A stretch of DNA of 57,715 nucleotides, taken from contig NZ_JXRP01000003.1 in assembly GCF_000829435.1 (NCBI RefSeq), positions 1-57,715 on the forward strand, written 5' to 3'. This document shows, one piece after another, positions 9,003 through 20,501 of this stretch; position 1 is the first letter of the stretch, and the number at the start of each line of letters is the position of its first letter. Source of the stretch: Jeotgalibacillus soli. Its GTDB lineage: Bacteria; Bacillota; Bacilli; Bacillales; Jeotgalibacillaceae. Both the position numbers and the translations under genes were made by a program. The notes under the pieces were generated by a model that was not told the DNA's origin, did no database searches, and saw only the letters and a program-made list of their open reading frames with translations.

Positions 9003-9858
9003 TAAGCAAGGAAAGTTATATCTTATTCCAACCCCGATTGGCAATTTGGAAGACATTACATTTCGGGCGATTCGGCTGCTAAAGGAAGCTGATATCATTG
9101 CTGCGGAGGATACACGAAATACGAAAAAGCTATGCAATTATTTTGAAATCACGACTCCTATTGTAAGCTACCATGAGCATAATAAAGAAACAAGCGGCAA
9201 AAAAATGGTGGAGCGTTTGCATAGAGGAGAACAGGTGGCACTAGTCAGTGATGCTGGGATGCCGTGTATTTCAGATCCAGGATTTGAGCTTGTGCAAGCG
9301 GTACTGGAGGCAGATATTCCTGTTGTCCCGCTTCCAGGAGCCAACGCAGCCCTTACATCCCTTATTGCTTCAGGACTTATCCCACAACCGTTTTATTATT
9401 ATGGGTTTTTATCAAGAGGCAAAAAAGAAAAGCGTGAAGAGCTTGATTTTCTTGCGACCATTCCTGCTACCTTTGTCTTGTATGAGTCACCACATCGACT
9501 AAAAGAAACATTAAGAGAAATGGTCAATCACATTGGACCTTCACGTAAAATGGTCATTTCTAGAGAACTCACGAAAAAATTTGAAGAGTTTATAAGAGGA
9601 ACGATCCAAGAAGGATTGGATTGGTCAGAAGCAAATGATCTTCGCGGTGAATTTTGTTTAGTAATAGAAGGAGCATCAGCGGAGAACTGGCAGCAGGAGG
9701 AAACGTATTGGTGGGAGCAGCTTTCCATTTTACAGCATGTTGAAACCTATATTGAACAAAAGGGCTTAACATCAAAAGAAGCAATTAAGGAAGCGGCGAA
9801 GGATCGTTCTATCTCCAAACGTGATGTGTATCAAGCTTACCATGTTGAAGAGGAATAA
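8971..9858 (+). CDS. rsmI: 16S rRNA (cytidine1402-2'-O)-methyltransferase
   Basis: Tetrapyrrole-methylase-fold enzyme that 2'-O-methylates C1402 in the decoding centre of 16S rRNA. Conserved family motifs are present: PTPIGNLED near 21-29, AAEDTR, VSDAGMP near 92-98 and LPGANA, then the YESPHR stretch. I place the start at GTG 8971 because AAAGGAG lies about nine bases upstream; an ATG at 8953 would overlap that site. The product is 295 residues, normal length. It overlaps yazA by 32 bases. Confidence 0.95.
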   Translation: MLKTQQSFSDDKQGKLYLIPTPIGNLEDITFRAIRLLKEADIIAAEDTRNTKKLCNYFEITTPIVSYHEHNKETSGKKMVERLHRGEQVALVSDAGMPCISDPGFELVQAVLEADIPVVPLPGANAALTSLIASGLIPQPFYYYGFLSRGKKEKREELDFLATIPATFVLYESPHRLKETLREMVNHIGPSRKMVISRELTKKFEEFIRGTIQEGLDWSEANDLRGEFCLVIEGASAENWQQEETYWWEQLSILQHVETYIEQKGLTSKEAIKEAAKDRSISKRDVYQAYHVEEE

Positions 9859-9864
9859 TCGTAT

Positions 9865-9906
9865 AAAAAAGCCTGTTTGAGCGAATGCTCGAACAGGCTT
9901 TTTTAT
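9865..9906. terminator. Bidirectional terminator between rsmI and abrB
   Basis: A near-perfect stem of about 19 bp (9865-9883 with 9887-9905) contains AAAAAAGCCTGTT on one side and AACAGGCTTTTTT on the other. It can end the + strand rsmI transcript and the converging abrB transcript. Confidence 0.92.
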
Positions 9907-9916
9907 TGTTTTATGC

Positions 9917-10198
9917 TTATGCGTCTTGAAGATTACTTTGAATCTCTTTAATTAGCAACTCTGCACCTTCACGGCTAAGAACAAGTTTGCCGCCAGCAAG
10001 TTTAAGATTATCATCAGATACTTCACCAGTAATTTGGCAAGTCATGCTTGGCTTGTATTTCTTAAGGATGATTTTTTCGTCATCTACATAGATTTCTAAT
10101 GCGTCTTTTTCTGCAATTCCTAGTGTACGGCGAAGCTCGATAGGAATAACGACCCGGCCTAACTCATCTACCTTACGAACGATTCCTGTTGATTTCAT
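9917..10198 (-). CDS. abrB: Transition-state regulator AbrB
   Basis: DNA-binding repressor of post-exponential functions such as biofilm, competence and sporulation genes. The 93-residue product carries the N-terminal swapped-hairpin domain MKSTGIVRKVDELGRVV with PIELRRTLGI, nearly identical to B. subtilis AbrB. The C-terminal multimerisation domain includes KLAGGKLVLS. GAGAGGGG precedes ATG 10198 by seven bases. It is the only intact protein gene on the minus strand of this window. A strong sigma-A promoter and Spo0A boxes lie upstream. Confidence 0.97.
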   Translation of the reverse strand: MKSTGIVRKVDELGRVVIPIELRRTLGIAEKDALEIYVDDEKIILKKYKPSMTCQITGEVSDDNLKLAGGKLVLSREGAELLIKEIQSNLQDA

Positions 10199-10231
10199 GA
10201 AAATTCCCCTCTCAAATAAATGATGTGTTTT

Positions 10232-10248
10232 TTCGTCATTTTTCGACA
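10232..10248 (-). promoter_or_regulatory. Tandem Spo0A boxes in the abrB leader
   Basis: On the minus strand TGTCGAA (10248-10242) and TGACGAA (10239-10233) form two adjacent 0A boxes. They lie between the abrB promoter and start codon, the same arrangement used by Spo0A~P to repress abrB in B. subtilis. Confidence 0.85.
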
Positions 10249-10267
10249 AATTTCTCTCTATGAGATT

Positions 10268-10296
10268 ATCATACCAACGTTTCCCATATCCGTCAA
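10268..10296 (-). promoter_or_regulatory. Sigma-A promoter of abrB
   Basis: On the minus strand TTGACG (10296-10291) and TATGAT (10273-10268) are separated by 17 bases, about 70 bases upstream of the abrB start. The 0A boxes lie just downstream. Confidence 0.85.
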
Positions 10297-10457
10297 TAAA
10301 TAAATTTTATAAATATGATCTTAAATTTACTAGTCTAAAAACCTTGCTATAATGGGAAATAGATTAAATTACCTTTTATTTACTACTACATAATCCACTA
10401 TAACATGAAATTTATGTAAATGTAAATAAAACAGTTTGAATTCAAACTATTTATCAT

Positions 10458-10495
10458 TTCGACAAAAATAAGTCGATTATGTCAAAAATTCGACA
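10458..10495 (-). promoter_or_regulatory. Two further Spo0A-box-like sites upstream of abrB and metG
   Basis: Perfect TGTCGAA heptamers on the minus strand lie at 10464-10458 and 10495-10489. They are roughly 170-200 bases upstream of the abrB promoter and 60-100 bases upstream of the metG promoter. Function is inferred only from the motif. Confidence 0.5.
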
Positions 10496-10555
10496 AACTA
10501 AATAAATTTCATTATAGGCCTTTGTTTTGTTATTTTATGGGCGGTACGTGTGCGG

Positions 10556-10584
10556 TTGCATTCGAGTGTTATTTCGGGTATATT
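10556..10584 (+). promoter_or_regulatory. Sigma-A promoter of metG
   Basis: TTGCAT (10556-10561) and TATATT (10579-10584) are separated by 17 bases, about 72 bases before the metG start. No T-box stem or T-box sequence is apparent in the short leader. Confidence 0.65.
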
Positions 10585-10644
10585 TTTTAGCATATGAACG
10601 CTTGTCAGCAGTGGTTTTTCTGCCTGTAAAGTGAAGAGATGTGA

Positions 10645-12645
<2,001 letters not shown>

Positions 12646-12672
12646 TTCGTATTTACTTAAATAGACTAAAGC

Positions 12673-12715
12673 AAAAGGGGATGAATCTCATTAAAGATTC
12701 TCTCCTTTTGTATTT
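12673..12715 (+). terminator. Terminator of metG
   Basis: AAAAGG pairs with CCTTTT and GAATCT with AGATTC around a six-base loop, followed by T-rich sequence. It starts 28 bases after the metG stop. Confidence 0.7.
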
Positions 12716-13105
12716 TAAAAATAGATGTTTTATATTACAAAATGATGTCAAATAAATGACGTTATTTATTTCGGTGAATATATTCCTGTATTTTGGTTAT
12801 AACGTTGAGAATATAGGCCCCTTGGATTACCTATATACTTTTCTTTTAGTATGTATATTGCAATAATATTATATAGAAGAAAAAAATAAGAATCTGTTTT
12901 TAATCAAAGGTTTCACCCTTTTTAGTAATTCTAAAATAATATTGTATAAGTCATATTATCTAGTTGATTAAAAATGAGTCTGTTTCTTGTGAATAAATCA
13001 CAAGATTATTGTGACTAATTTGTCATATTAATGTTACACAATTGAGAAGCTTGTCATCAGAATTTTTTATACACTAAATTTGTTGAACTAAAGGAGAGAC
13101 CTTGT
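12716..13105. other. AT-rich intergenic region before tatD
   Basis: About 390 bases with no reading frame that has a ribosome-binding site, no RNA gene and no repeat I recognise. The tatD promoter must lie here, but I could not find a well-spaced -35/-10 pair. Confidence 0.5.
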
Positions 13106-13870
13106 ATGTTGTTTGATACACATTTACATTTAAATGCTGAACAGTTTGAAGATGATTTGCCGGAAGTAATCACTAGAGCCAGGGAAAATGGCGTTGAATG
13201 GATGGTCGTTGTAGGATTTGATCGGCCGACGATTAAAAAGGCAATGGAGCTTATCGATGAATATGATTTTATCTATGCAGCTGTGGGTTGGCACCCAGTA
13301 GATGCCGTTGACATGACGGATGAGGATTTAGCATGGATTGAAGAGCTTGCAGATCATCCAAAGGTTGTAGCAATTGGCGAGATGGGGCTGGACTATTACT
13401 GGGATAAGTCACCAAAAGAAGTTCAAAAGGAAGTCTTCAGAAAACAGATTAAACTGGCGATAAAAGTAAACTTGCCGATTATCATTCACAACCGGGATGC
13501 GACTCAAGATGTGATTGATATTTTAAAAGAGGAAGATGCCGTTCAGGTTGGAGGAATCATGCATTGCTTCGGCGGAAGTGTTGAAACAGCCAGGGAGTGT
13601 CTGGATTTAAATTTCATGATTTCACTTGGTGGACCGGTGACATTTAAAAATGCCAAAAAACCGAAGGAAGTAGCAGTAGAAATACCGTTGGACCGTTTGT
13701 TAATCGAAACAGATGCTCCGTATTTGGCGCCTCATCCATATAGAGGAAAGAGAAATGAACCTGCATATGTAAAACTGGTTGCTGAACAAATTGCCGAACT
13801 TCGTGGGATCACTTTTGAAGAAGTCGGAAATCAAACGACACAAAATGCTAAAAAAATTTTTAAACTATAA
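13106..13870 (+). CDS. yabD: TatD family metal-dependent hydrolase (YabD)
   Basis: TIM-barrel amidohydrolase-superfamily nuclease of the TatD/YcfH group, 254 residues. Metal ligands are visible in FDTHLHL (H6 and H8), IGEMGLDYYW, the IIIHNRD and MHCFGG histidines, and ETDAPYLAP. Family members act as 3'-5' DNA/RNA exonucleases. The specific role of this copy is not known. AAAGGAGAGA precedes the ATG. In B. subtilis it also sits between metS and yabE. Confidence 0.95.
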   Translation: MLFDTHLHLNAEQFEDDLPEVITRARENGVEWMVVVGFDRPTIKKAMELIDEYDFIYAAVGWHPVDAVDMTDEDLAWIEELADHPKVVAIGEMGLDYYWDKSPKEVQKEVFRKQIKLAIKVNLPIIIHNRDATQDVIDILKEEDAVQVGGIMHCFGGSVETARECLDLNFMISLGGPVTFKNAKKPKEVAVEIPLDRLLIETDAPYLAPHPYRGKRNEPAYVKLVAEQIAELRGITFEEVGNQTTQNAKKIFKL

Positions 13871-14058
13871 ATTAGCGCAGCGGTTTATAAATAGTTGTAT
13901 GATACATAAATTGTTCGATCTGCATGTGACAAATTGCTTAAAAATTCATCATGTTGGTAGCCGGATATGTCGAAGAAAAAACCTTTTCAACCGCCATCCG
14001 GGTATGCATAATGGGACATATCACCTTCGCGAAGGAATTGAATTAATAGTTTCAAAGG

Positions 14059-14088
14059 TTGACAAGTCATATCAATAGTCTTTATAAT
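14059..14088 (+). promoter_or_regulatory. Sigma-A promoter of yabE
   Basis: A perfect TTGACA (14059-14064) and perfect TATAAT (14083-14088) with an 18-base spacer lie 26 bases before the yabE start codon. Confidence 0.85.
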
Positions 14089-14114
14089 CACTCGGAGTAA
14101 AGGAGGAGTTTTTC

Positions 14115-15359
14115 ATGAAAACCAATAAGAACATGAAAAACCTGTTTCCGAAGTCTATGAGTAAAAAGAATTGGGTATATAGTTTGGTGACAATTGCTGT
14201 TTTTATATTAGTAATCAGCGTCTTGTTCCATGAAGTAACAAAGAAGACAATTGCCCTTTCTTTGAATGGTGAAGACCAATTAATACGAACACATGCTAGT
14301 ACTGTAGAAGATATATTTACAGATTTAGAATTAGATTTAAACACTCAAGACTATCTTTATCCCTCGGGCGATTCGCCTGTCTTTCATGATATGAAAGTTC
14401 GTTGGGAACCCGCGAAACAGGTATCACTGATCATTGGGGAGGATACCCAAGAAGTGATGACCACAGCAAAAGACGTAGGAGAATTTCTGCGTAAAGAAAA
14501 AATAGAAGTTGGTGAACAGGATAATCTGTCCCATGATTTACAAGCAGAGATTAAGGAGAATATGGTAATCTCTTTAGAGCAGGCTTTTGCCTGGACGTTA
14601 GTAGATGGTACAACACAGCAGGAGGCATGGTCTACTTCGATCACCGTCGCTGACTTTTTAAAACAGCAAGATATTAAGCTGAATAAAGACGATCGCACCG
14701 AGCCGGGACTTGACACGAAACTGGCGGAGGGTGCTACTGTTAAGATCGTCCGTGTTGAAAAGGTCACCGATGTGCTGGAAGAACCAAAAGACTTTGCCGT
14801 TGAATCGAGAAAAGATAATGATCTTGCCGAGGGGACGGAACAAGTTATTCAAAAAGGTGAAAAGGGCCTTATTGAAAAAACCTATGAAGTCGTAAAAGAG
14901 AACGGGAAAGAAGTTTCCCGTGAACTGAAAAGCGAAAAAACGCTTAAAGAAAGCCGTAATGAAGTCGTCGCAGTAGGAACGAAAGTATATGTTGCTCAAG
15001 TTTCTCGCGGACAACAATCTACTCAAGCATCACAAACGTCAAACACATCGTCTGCTGAACCTAGCGGCGGAAAAGAAATGTATGTGACATCAACGGCATA
15101 CACGGCTTATTGCAATGGCTGCTCAGGCATCACAGCAACAGGAATTAATCTAAAAGCAAATCCTAACTTAAAAGTTATTGCTGTAGATCCATCTGTTATT
15201 CCGCTTGGATCTAAAGTATACGTAGAAGGTTATGGATATGCTGTAGCCGGTGATACTGGTGGAGCGATCAAAGGAAACAAAATCGATGTTTTCCTTCCGA
15301 CAAAAGAGGCTGCATATAGTTGGGGAAATAAACAAGTGAAAATAAAAATCTTGCCATAA
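14115..15359 (+). CDS. yabE: Resuscitation-promoting-factor-like cell-wall protein YabE
   Basis: Exported wall-binding protein with a predicted lytic role, 414 residues. There is a basic N-terminus and one membrane segment (about 21-37). DUF348 repeats follow (about 50-215), then a G5 domain with VEKVTDVLEEP and the QVIQKGEKG turn (about 215-295). After a Ser/Thr/Gln linker comes a C-terminal 3D domain whose three conserved aspartates lie in VDPSVIP, AGDTGG and KIDVF. A strong sigma-A promoter precedes it and a terminator follows. In B. subtilis yabE is silenced by an antisense RNA; I could not confirm one here. Confidence 0.94.
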   Translation: MKTNKNMKNLFPKSMSKKNWVYSLVTIAVFILVISVLFHEVTKKTIALSLNGEDQLIRTHASTVEDIFTDLELDLNTQDYLYPSGDSPVFHDMKVRWEPAKQVSLIIGEDTQEVMTTAKDVGEFLRKEKIEVGEQDNLSHDLQAEIKENMVISLEQAFAWTLVDGTTQQEAWSTSITVADFLKQQDIKLNKDDRTEPGLDTKLAEGATVKIVRVEKVTDVLEEPKDFAVESRKDNDLAEGTEQVIQKGEKGLIEKTYEVVKENGKEVSRELKSEKTLKESRNEVVAVGTKVYVAQVSRGQQSTQASQTSNTSSAEPSGGKEMYVTSTAYTAYCNGCSGITATGINLKANPNLKVIAVDPSVIPLGSKVYVEGYGYAVAGDTGGAIKGNKIDVFLPTKEAAYSWGNKQVKIKILP

Positions 15360-15495
15360 TATAAAAAGCGAAAGAATGTTTTAGATTCAGTCATTGCGTA
15401 AGGGAGTATGTAAGGAGGTATTTTTCTCCTCGTCAAGAAGCGACTTTTAACCGCAATGAACTCAGCATTTTTTTGAAGTCTATATAAAAAGAAAG

Positions 15496-15521
15496 CAGGG
15501 GGAGAAATCCTCCTGTTTTTT
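15496..15521 (+). terminator. Terminator downstream of yabE
   Basis: An 8-bp stem (15496-15503 with 15508-15515) with a GAAA tetraloop is followed by TTTTTTG. Confidence 0.85.
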
Positions 15522-15550
15522 GTGTGTTTCTTCTCACTTTGATTTATACT

Positions 15551-15705
15551 AAGAAGAAAAGCGGAAACGGCTCGTTCAGACCCGACAAGTGTAAGGAACG
15601 ATGGGGGTGTTGACGTTGTTTTTCAACAAACCAATCGGACCTTACAACCTAGAGGGTCTAGCCGTTGGAGCTGGACAAGAAGAAAAGCGGAAACGGCTCG
15701 TTTAT
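15551..15705. repeat. Interspersed repeat with direct-repeat ends
   Basis: The sequence AAGAAAAGCGGAAACGGCTC occurs at the left end (from about 15553) and again near 15679. Between them lie GACCCGACAAG, GAGGGTCTAG and GGAGCTGGACA. Related units occur at 19238-19515 (inverted) and 49430-49632, all between genes. The pattern of a pairing GACCCGACAAG/CTCGGGTC-type block and a terminal AGAAAAG(C/T)GGAA is shared. No coding capacity. Confidence 0.7.
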
Positions 15706-15767
15706 CTGTGAAAATACTAAAATGCGAATAATTATAAAAGAAATATTATATAGAGCTGGAGGAAATA

Positions 15768-17199
<1,432 letters not shown>

Positions 17200-17214
17200 T
17201 GCATAAATAGTTTT

Positions 17215-17262
17215 TAGCCTGGTTGTGAAGAATTCAATTCCCTTCATAACCAGGCTTTTTTA
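17215..17262 (+). terminator. Terminator of rnmV-rsmA
   Basis: AGCCTGGTT pairs with AACCAGGCT, and inner TGAAG with CTTCA, followed by TTTTTT. Confidence 0.88.
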
Positions 17263-17275
17263 AATGATGATATGA

Positions 17276-17303
17276 ACCGGTTTGTAGGTAGAAGCATAAA
17301 GTA
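17276..17303 (+). promoter_or_regulatory. Sigma-K-type promoter of yabG
   Basis: AC (17276-17277), 17 bases, then CATAAAGTA (17295-17303) fits the sigma-K consensus AC-N17-CATANNNTA exactly, 33 bases before the yabG start. In B. subtilis yabG is expressed late in the mother cell under sigma-K. Confidence 0.75.
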
Positions 17304-17335
17304 AAGTATCGTCACCAATGACAGGGGGCTGTCAC

Positions 17336-18196
17336 ATGGATTGGATTGGAAATCTGGTTGGGCGCAAATCCTATAGTTGTGATGTGGTTTTTCGTGTGGT
17401 GGAAATTGTGAATAGAGAAGGTGAAGAGTTTGCTGTTTTATATGGGGCTGAGGTTAGACTTGTAGCAGACGCCCCTGTCTCCGACTTAGTTCTCATAACG
17501 GATAAAGAATTGGAACGTATTGAGGAAGAGTGGAAAAGCCAGGAGAGTGAGTCCTATCGTTCATTTACAAATGATACGCATAATGTGGATGAACGAAAGG
17601 GCTCATCTTCTGAGTCTTCATCCTTTCATTTGCCGGGCAGAGTCTTACATCTCGACGGTGATCCTCAGTACTTGAAAAAATGTCTTGCTACCTATGCAAC
17701 CCTTCACGTGCCTGCTATTGGGATTCATTGCGCAGAAAGTGAAATGCCCGCAAGAGTAGCTGCGTTAATTGAGAAATATCTGCCGCATATACTTGTTATA
17801 ACAGGTCATGATGCGTACCTGCCTTCCCGTGGCAAGCGGACAGATGTACATTCTTATCGTCATTCAGCCTACTTTGTGAAAGCAGTTCAGGAAGCTCGGA
17901 AAAAAATGCCCAGTCTAGATCAGCTCGTTATTTTTGCAGGGGCTTGTCAATCTCATTTCGAGTCGTTGATTCATGCAGGAGCAAATTTTGCTAGTTCCCC
18001 TCTACGTGTGAATATACATGCGCTGGACCCAGTCTATACGGTTGGGAAAATAAGCTATACGTCTTTTAAAGAATCGGTGGTTGCTTCAGACATATTAAAG
18101 CATACATTGGCAGATGAAAAAGGAATCGGTGGGATTGAAACAAAAGGAGTTTTACGGATTGGAACGCCATATCGAGCAGAAATGTACACTGAATAA
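17336..18196 (+). CDS. yabG: Sporulation-specific coat protease YabG
   Basis: Cysteine-type protease that processes spore coat proteins during late sporulation. The 286-residue product has the family stretches PGRVLHLDGD, GIHCAESEMPA, VITGHDAY, YRHSAYFVKAV and FAGACQSHFESLI; histidine and cysteine of the last blocks are likely catalytic. AGGGGGCT precedes ATG 17336; an ATG 18 bases earlier has no such site. A sigma-K promoter lies upstream, which fits its role. Confidence 0.95.
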   Translation: MDWIGNLVGRKSYSCDVVFRVVEIVNREGEEFAVLYGAEVRLVADAPVSDLVLITDKELERIEEEWKSQESESYRSFTNDTHNVDERKGSSSESSSFHLPGRVLHLDGDPQYLKKCLATYATLHVPAIGIHCAESEMPARVAALIEKYLPHILVITGHDAYLPSRGKRTDVHSYRHSAYFVKAVQEARKKMPSLDQLVIFAGACQSHFESLIHAGANFASSPLRVNIHALDPVYTVGKISYTSFKESVVASDILKHTLADEKGIGGIETKGVLRIGTPYRAEMYTE

Positions 18197-18250
18197 TGAG
18201 TGAGAGGTTAATTGTGGCGAAAAACAGAGTATTTTGGGGAATAAAATATA

Positions 18251-18280
18251 TTGACATTCTTATCAAAAGATTGATAAAAT
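18251..18280 (+). promoter_or_regulatory. Upstream sigma-A promoter of veg
   Basis: TTGACA (18251-18256), 18-base spacer, TAAAAT (18275-18280). It is the first of two tandem promoters, as in B. subtilis veg. Confidence 0.7.
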
Positions 18281-18291
18281 AATTATTTTAT

Positions 18292-18320
18292 TTGACCTCG
18301 CAAAACCAATGTGTTATACT
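18292..18320 (+). promoter_or_regulatory. Proximal sigma-A promoter of veg
   Basis: TTGACC (18292-18297), 17-base spacer, TATACT (18315-18320) with a TG at the extended -10 position. It lies 24 bases before the veg start. Confidence 0.85.
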
Positions 18321-18343
18321 AATGGCAGTGAGGTGGAAGCGAA

Positions 18344-18613
18344 ATGCCAAAAACTTTAGCCGACATTAAAAAGGCACTTGATTTAAATCTTGGTAAACGT
18401 CTAATGTTAAAAGCCAATGGTGGAAGACGCAAGACAATCGAGCGTTCAGGAGTTCTTACTGAAACGTATCCGGCCATTTTCATCGTGGAACTGGATCAGG
18501 ATGAACACGCTTTTGAGCGGGTATCGTATAGCTACACCGATGTATTAACTGAATCAGTGGAGTTAACCTTCATTGATGAAGGTGCAGAAGCTTTGACCGT
18601 AAGTCAGCAGTAG
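18344..18613 (+). CDS. veg: Veg protein, biofilm-related regulator
   Basis: Small basic protein of 89 residues, very highly expressed in B. subtilis from a strong vegetative promoter and reported there to stimulate biofilm gene expression through SinR. The N-terminus [13 protein letters not shown] and the [17 protein letters not shown] stretch are family hallmarks. GAGGTGG precedes the ATG. The tandem promoters upstream support strong expression. Confidence 0.95.
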   Translation: MPKTLADIKKALDLNLGKRLMLKANGGRRKTIERSGVLTETYPAIFIVELDQDEHAFERVSYSYTDVLTESVELTFIDEGAEALTVSQQ

Positions 18614-18645
18614 ACACCCAGTTTGCTGCTTTTTTATTTGGGCGG

Positions 18646-18674
18646 GTATATTCTAACCGCCTACGTACATACTA
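18646..18674 (+). promoter_or_regulatory. Sigma-G-type promoter of sspF
   Basis: GTATA (18646-18650), 17 bases, CATACTA (18668-18674). The -10 is a perfect match to the forespore consensus CATNNTA. An inverted repeat (ACCGCCT and AGGCGGT) brackets the -10. Confidence 0.75.
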
Positions 18675-18710
18675 TTTGCAGGCGGTACTCCGGATAGGGG
18701 GACGACTGAA

Positions 18711-18890
18711 ATGAGTAGACGAAAGGGCATTATGTCCCATCAACTCAAAGAAGAAATCGCCAAAGAACTTGGTTTTTATGATGTGGTTCAGCAGGAAGGC
18801 TGGGGCGGCATAAAAGCAAGGGATGCCGGAAATATGGTGAAACGAGCCATCGAAATGGCAGAGCGTCAGCTACCGAATAATAACTTGTAG
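18711..18890 (+). CDS. sspF: Small acid-soluble spore protein SspF (alpha/beta type)
   Basis: DNA-binding forespore protein of 59 residues. It begins MSRRKGIMS and contains [15 protein letters not shown] and [19 protein letters not shown], the conserved helix pair of alpha/beta-type SASPs. It sits 97 bases after veg, the order seen in B. subtilis. A sigma-G promoter precedes it, a GGGGG ribosome-binding site lies 11 bases before the ATG, and a strong terminator follows. It is easily missed because of its size. Confidence 0.95.
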   Translation: MSRRKGIMSHQLKEEIAKELGFYDVVQQEGWGGIKARDAGNMVKRAIEMAERQLPNNNL

Positions 18891-18985
18891 TCATACCAAT
18901 GAATAGAAATATTCGGTAATGTAGATTCTGTATGTTTAGGTGCGTATAGATTCATCGATCGTATACAATACGAGTACTTGCCTAG

Positions 18986-19021
18986 AAAAAGCCAGAGAAG
19001 ACAACTTCTCTGGCTTTTTTG
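18986..19021 (+). terminator. Terminator of sspF
   Basis: A perfect 15-bp stem (AAAAAGCCAGAGAAG with its complement), loop ACAA, then TTTTTT. Confidence 0.93.
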
Positions 19022-19237
19022 TGTACAAAACGATAACTGGAAAAAGTATAAGGAAGTATTTTAGACATATGCGGGAGCGGTTATGGTTTGATTAGTCAGC
19101 GAATACAATGTTTTACTCGCCAAACTATGACGTTTTTTTTCCAAATTCATCAACTTTCTATTCAAAACAGCAATCGCAACTATTTTATTTTCTATAGTAG
19201 AAAAGGGAAGTCTCTATTGGAAACGACTTACACATAT

Positions 19238-19515
19238 TGTCGCTAAACAGAGGTGCTTTTTATTTTCTAGTCTATCTGCGCAGGCGACTAGCCCCTCGAG
19301 ATCATTAGACATACTGACTATGCTAGCAAAGAACGCCAACTCCGGCATTGCGTCATATGCTTGTCGGGTCTAAACAGGCGCTTCCACTTTTCATTGTCCA
19401 GATACAGCAGGTAGACTCTCGGGTCGTAAGCCACCCAGCCCTAATCGACAAAGAACACCGACCATGGCAGGTCGTCTTATGCTAGTCGAGTCTAAACACC
19501 TGCTTCCACTTTTCT
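19238..19515. repeat. Two tandem units of an interspersed repeat, inverted orientation
   Basis: Two units in direct tandem: CTTGTCGGGTCTAAACAGG near 19361 and CTAGTCGAGTCTAAACACC near 19482, each ending in CTTCCACTTTTC. Internal blocks CTCGAGG/GACTAG and CTCGGGTCG are shared with the family at 15551-15705 and 49430-49632. It fills most of the sspF-ispE gap; the rest (19022-19237) shows nothing recognisable. Confidence 0.7.
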
Positions 19516-19522
19516 TCATTTA

Positions 19523-19531
19523 TGCTACAAT
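19523..19531 (+). promoter_or_regulatory. Extended -10 promoter of ispE
   Basis: TGCTACAAT is an extended -10 (TG-N-TACAAT). The -35 region at 19503 is weak and lies in the end of the repeat. It is 39 bases before the ispE start. Confidence 0.5.
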
Positions 19532-19569
19532 AGCTTCATTGAATGATTGTTGTGATTGAGGTGAGTTGG

Positions 19570-20439
19570 TTGAAAATGTTGGTTAAGGCACCTGCAAAGA
19601 TTAATTTATCTTTAGATGTGCTACACAAGCGGCCAGATGGTTTTCATGAGGTAGAGATGGTGATGACGACGGTGGATTTAGCTGACCGTATTGAGCTTGA
19701 ATTAATGAATGATGGCAAAATCCATATTCTTTCTCATGATCGCTTTGTTCCTGGGGATCATCGAAACCTGGCGTATAAGGCCGCGGCATTGTTACGTGAG
19801 CGGTACAAGATAAAACAAGGAGTAGCCATAACGATTCATAAGCAGATTCCTGTTGCGGCAGGGCTGGCCGGTGGAAGCAGTGATGCTGCTGCAACACTGC
19901 GCGGGCTTAATCAGCTTTGGAAGCTAAACATTCCATTAGATGAGCTGGCCGCGCTTGGTGCGCAAATCGGCTCCGATGTCTCTTTTTGCGTGTACGGCGG
20001 AACAGCGCTTGCCACTGGCAGGGGAGAAATTATACAAGAGCTTCCTGTTCCTCCGAACTGCTGGGTGATTTTGGCTAAGCCGACGATTGGTGTATCAACG
20101 GCAGATGTATATCAAAACTTGCGTATTGATAAGATAAAGCATCCAGATACAAACGCTATGGTCCAAGCAATCAAAAAGCAAGATTATCAAGCGATGTGTG
20201 AGAATCTCGGTAATGCGCTCGAATCTGTCACCCTTAAGATGCATCCAGAGGTAGCGCATATTAAAGAACAAATGGGGCGCTTTGGGGCGGATGCCGTTTT
20301 AATGAGCGGCAGTGGACCAACGGTTTTTGGTTTGGTTGAATATGAATCAAAGGTAAATCGAGTCTATAATGGTCTGCGTGGCTTTTGTGATCAAGTCTTT
20401 GCTGTTCGCTTGATTGGTGAGCGAAACCCTCTTGCTTAA
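19570..20439 (+). CDS. ispE: 4-diphosphocytidyl-2-C-methyl-D-erythritol kinase
   Basis: GHMP-family kinase of the methylerythritol phosphate route to isoprenoids. The ATP loop [17 protein letters not shown] lies near residues 90-106, and the family stretch [10 protein letters not shown] is at the N-terminus. I start it at TTG 19570, which gives 289 residues like B. subtilis IspE and puts GAGGTG six bases upstream; ATG 19576 would leave too long a gap. purR follows. Confidence 0.95.
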   Translation: MKMLVKAPAKINLSLDVLHKRPDGFHEVEMVMTTVDLADRIELELMNDGKIHILSHDRFVPGDHRNLAYKAAALLRERYKIKQGVAITIHKQIPVAAGLAGGSSDAAATLRGLNQLWKLNIPLDELAALGAQIGSDVSFCVYGGTALATGRGEIIQELPVPPNCWVILAKPTIGVSTADVYQNLRIDKIKHPDTNAMVQAIKKQDYQAMCENLGNALESVTLKMHPEVAHIKEQMGRFGADAVLMSGSGPTVFGLVEYESKVNRVYNGLRGFCDQVFAVRLIGERNPLA

Positions 20440-20482
20440 ATCCGTATAATAATGATATAGTAACTTTAAATTATTCGGGTTT
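20438..20482 (+). promoter_or_regulatory. Possible paired PurBox upstream of purR
   Basis: AAATCCGTATAAT (20438-20450) and, on the other strand, AAACCCGAATAAT (20482-20470) both resemble the B. subtilis PurBox AWWWCCGAACWWT. They face each other 19 bases apart, the general layout of PurR operators. Both have mismatches, so this is tentative; PurR does repress its own operon in B. subtilis. Confidence 0.35.
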
Positions 20483-20501
20483 TGGGAGGTATTTGGCAGA
20501 A

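Noticed and set aside
13779-14078. A 99-codon + strand frame overlapping the end of tatD
   Set aside because: The first third is tatD in another frame, and the rest has no recognisable protein signal or ribosome-binding site.
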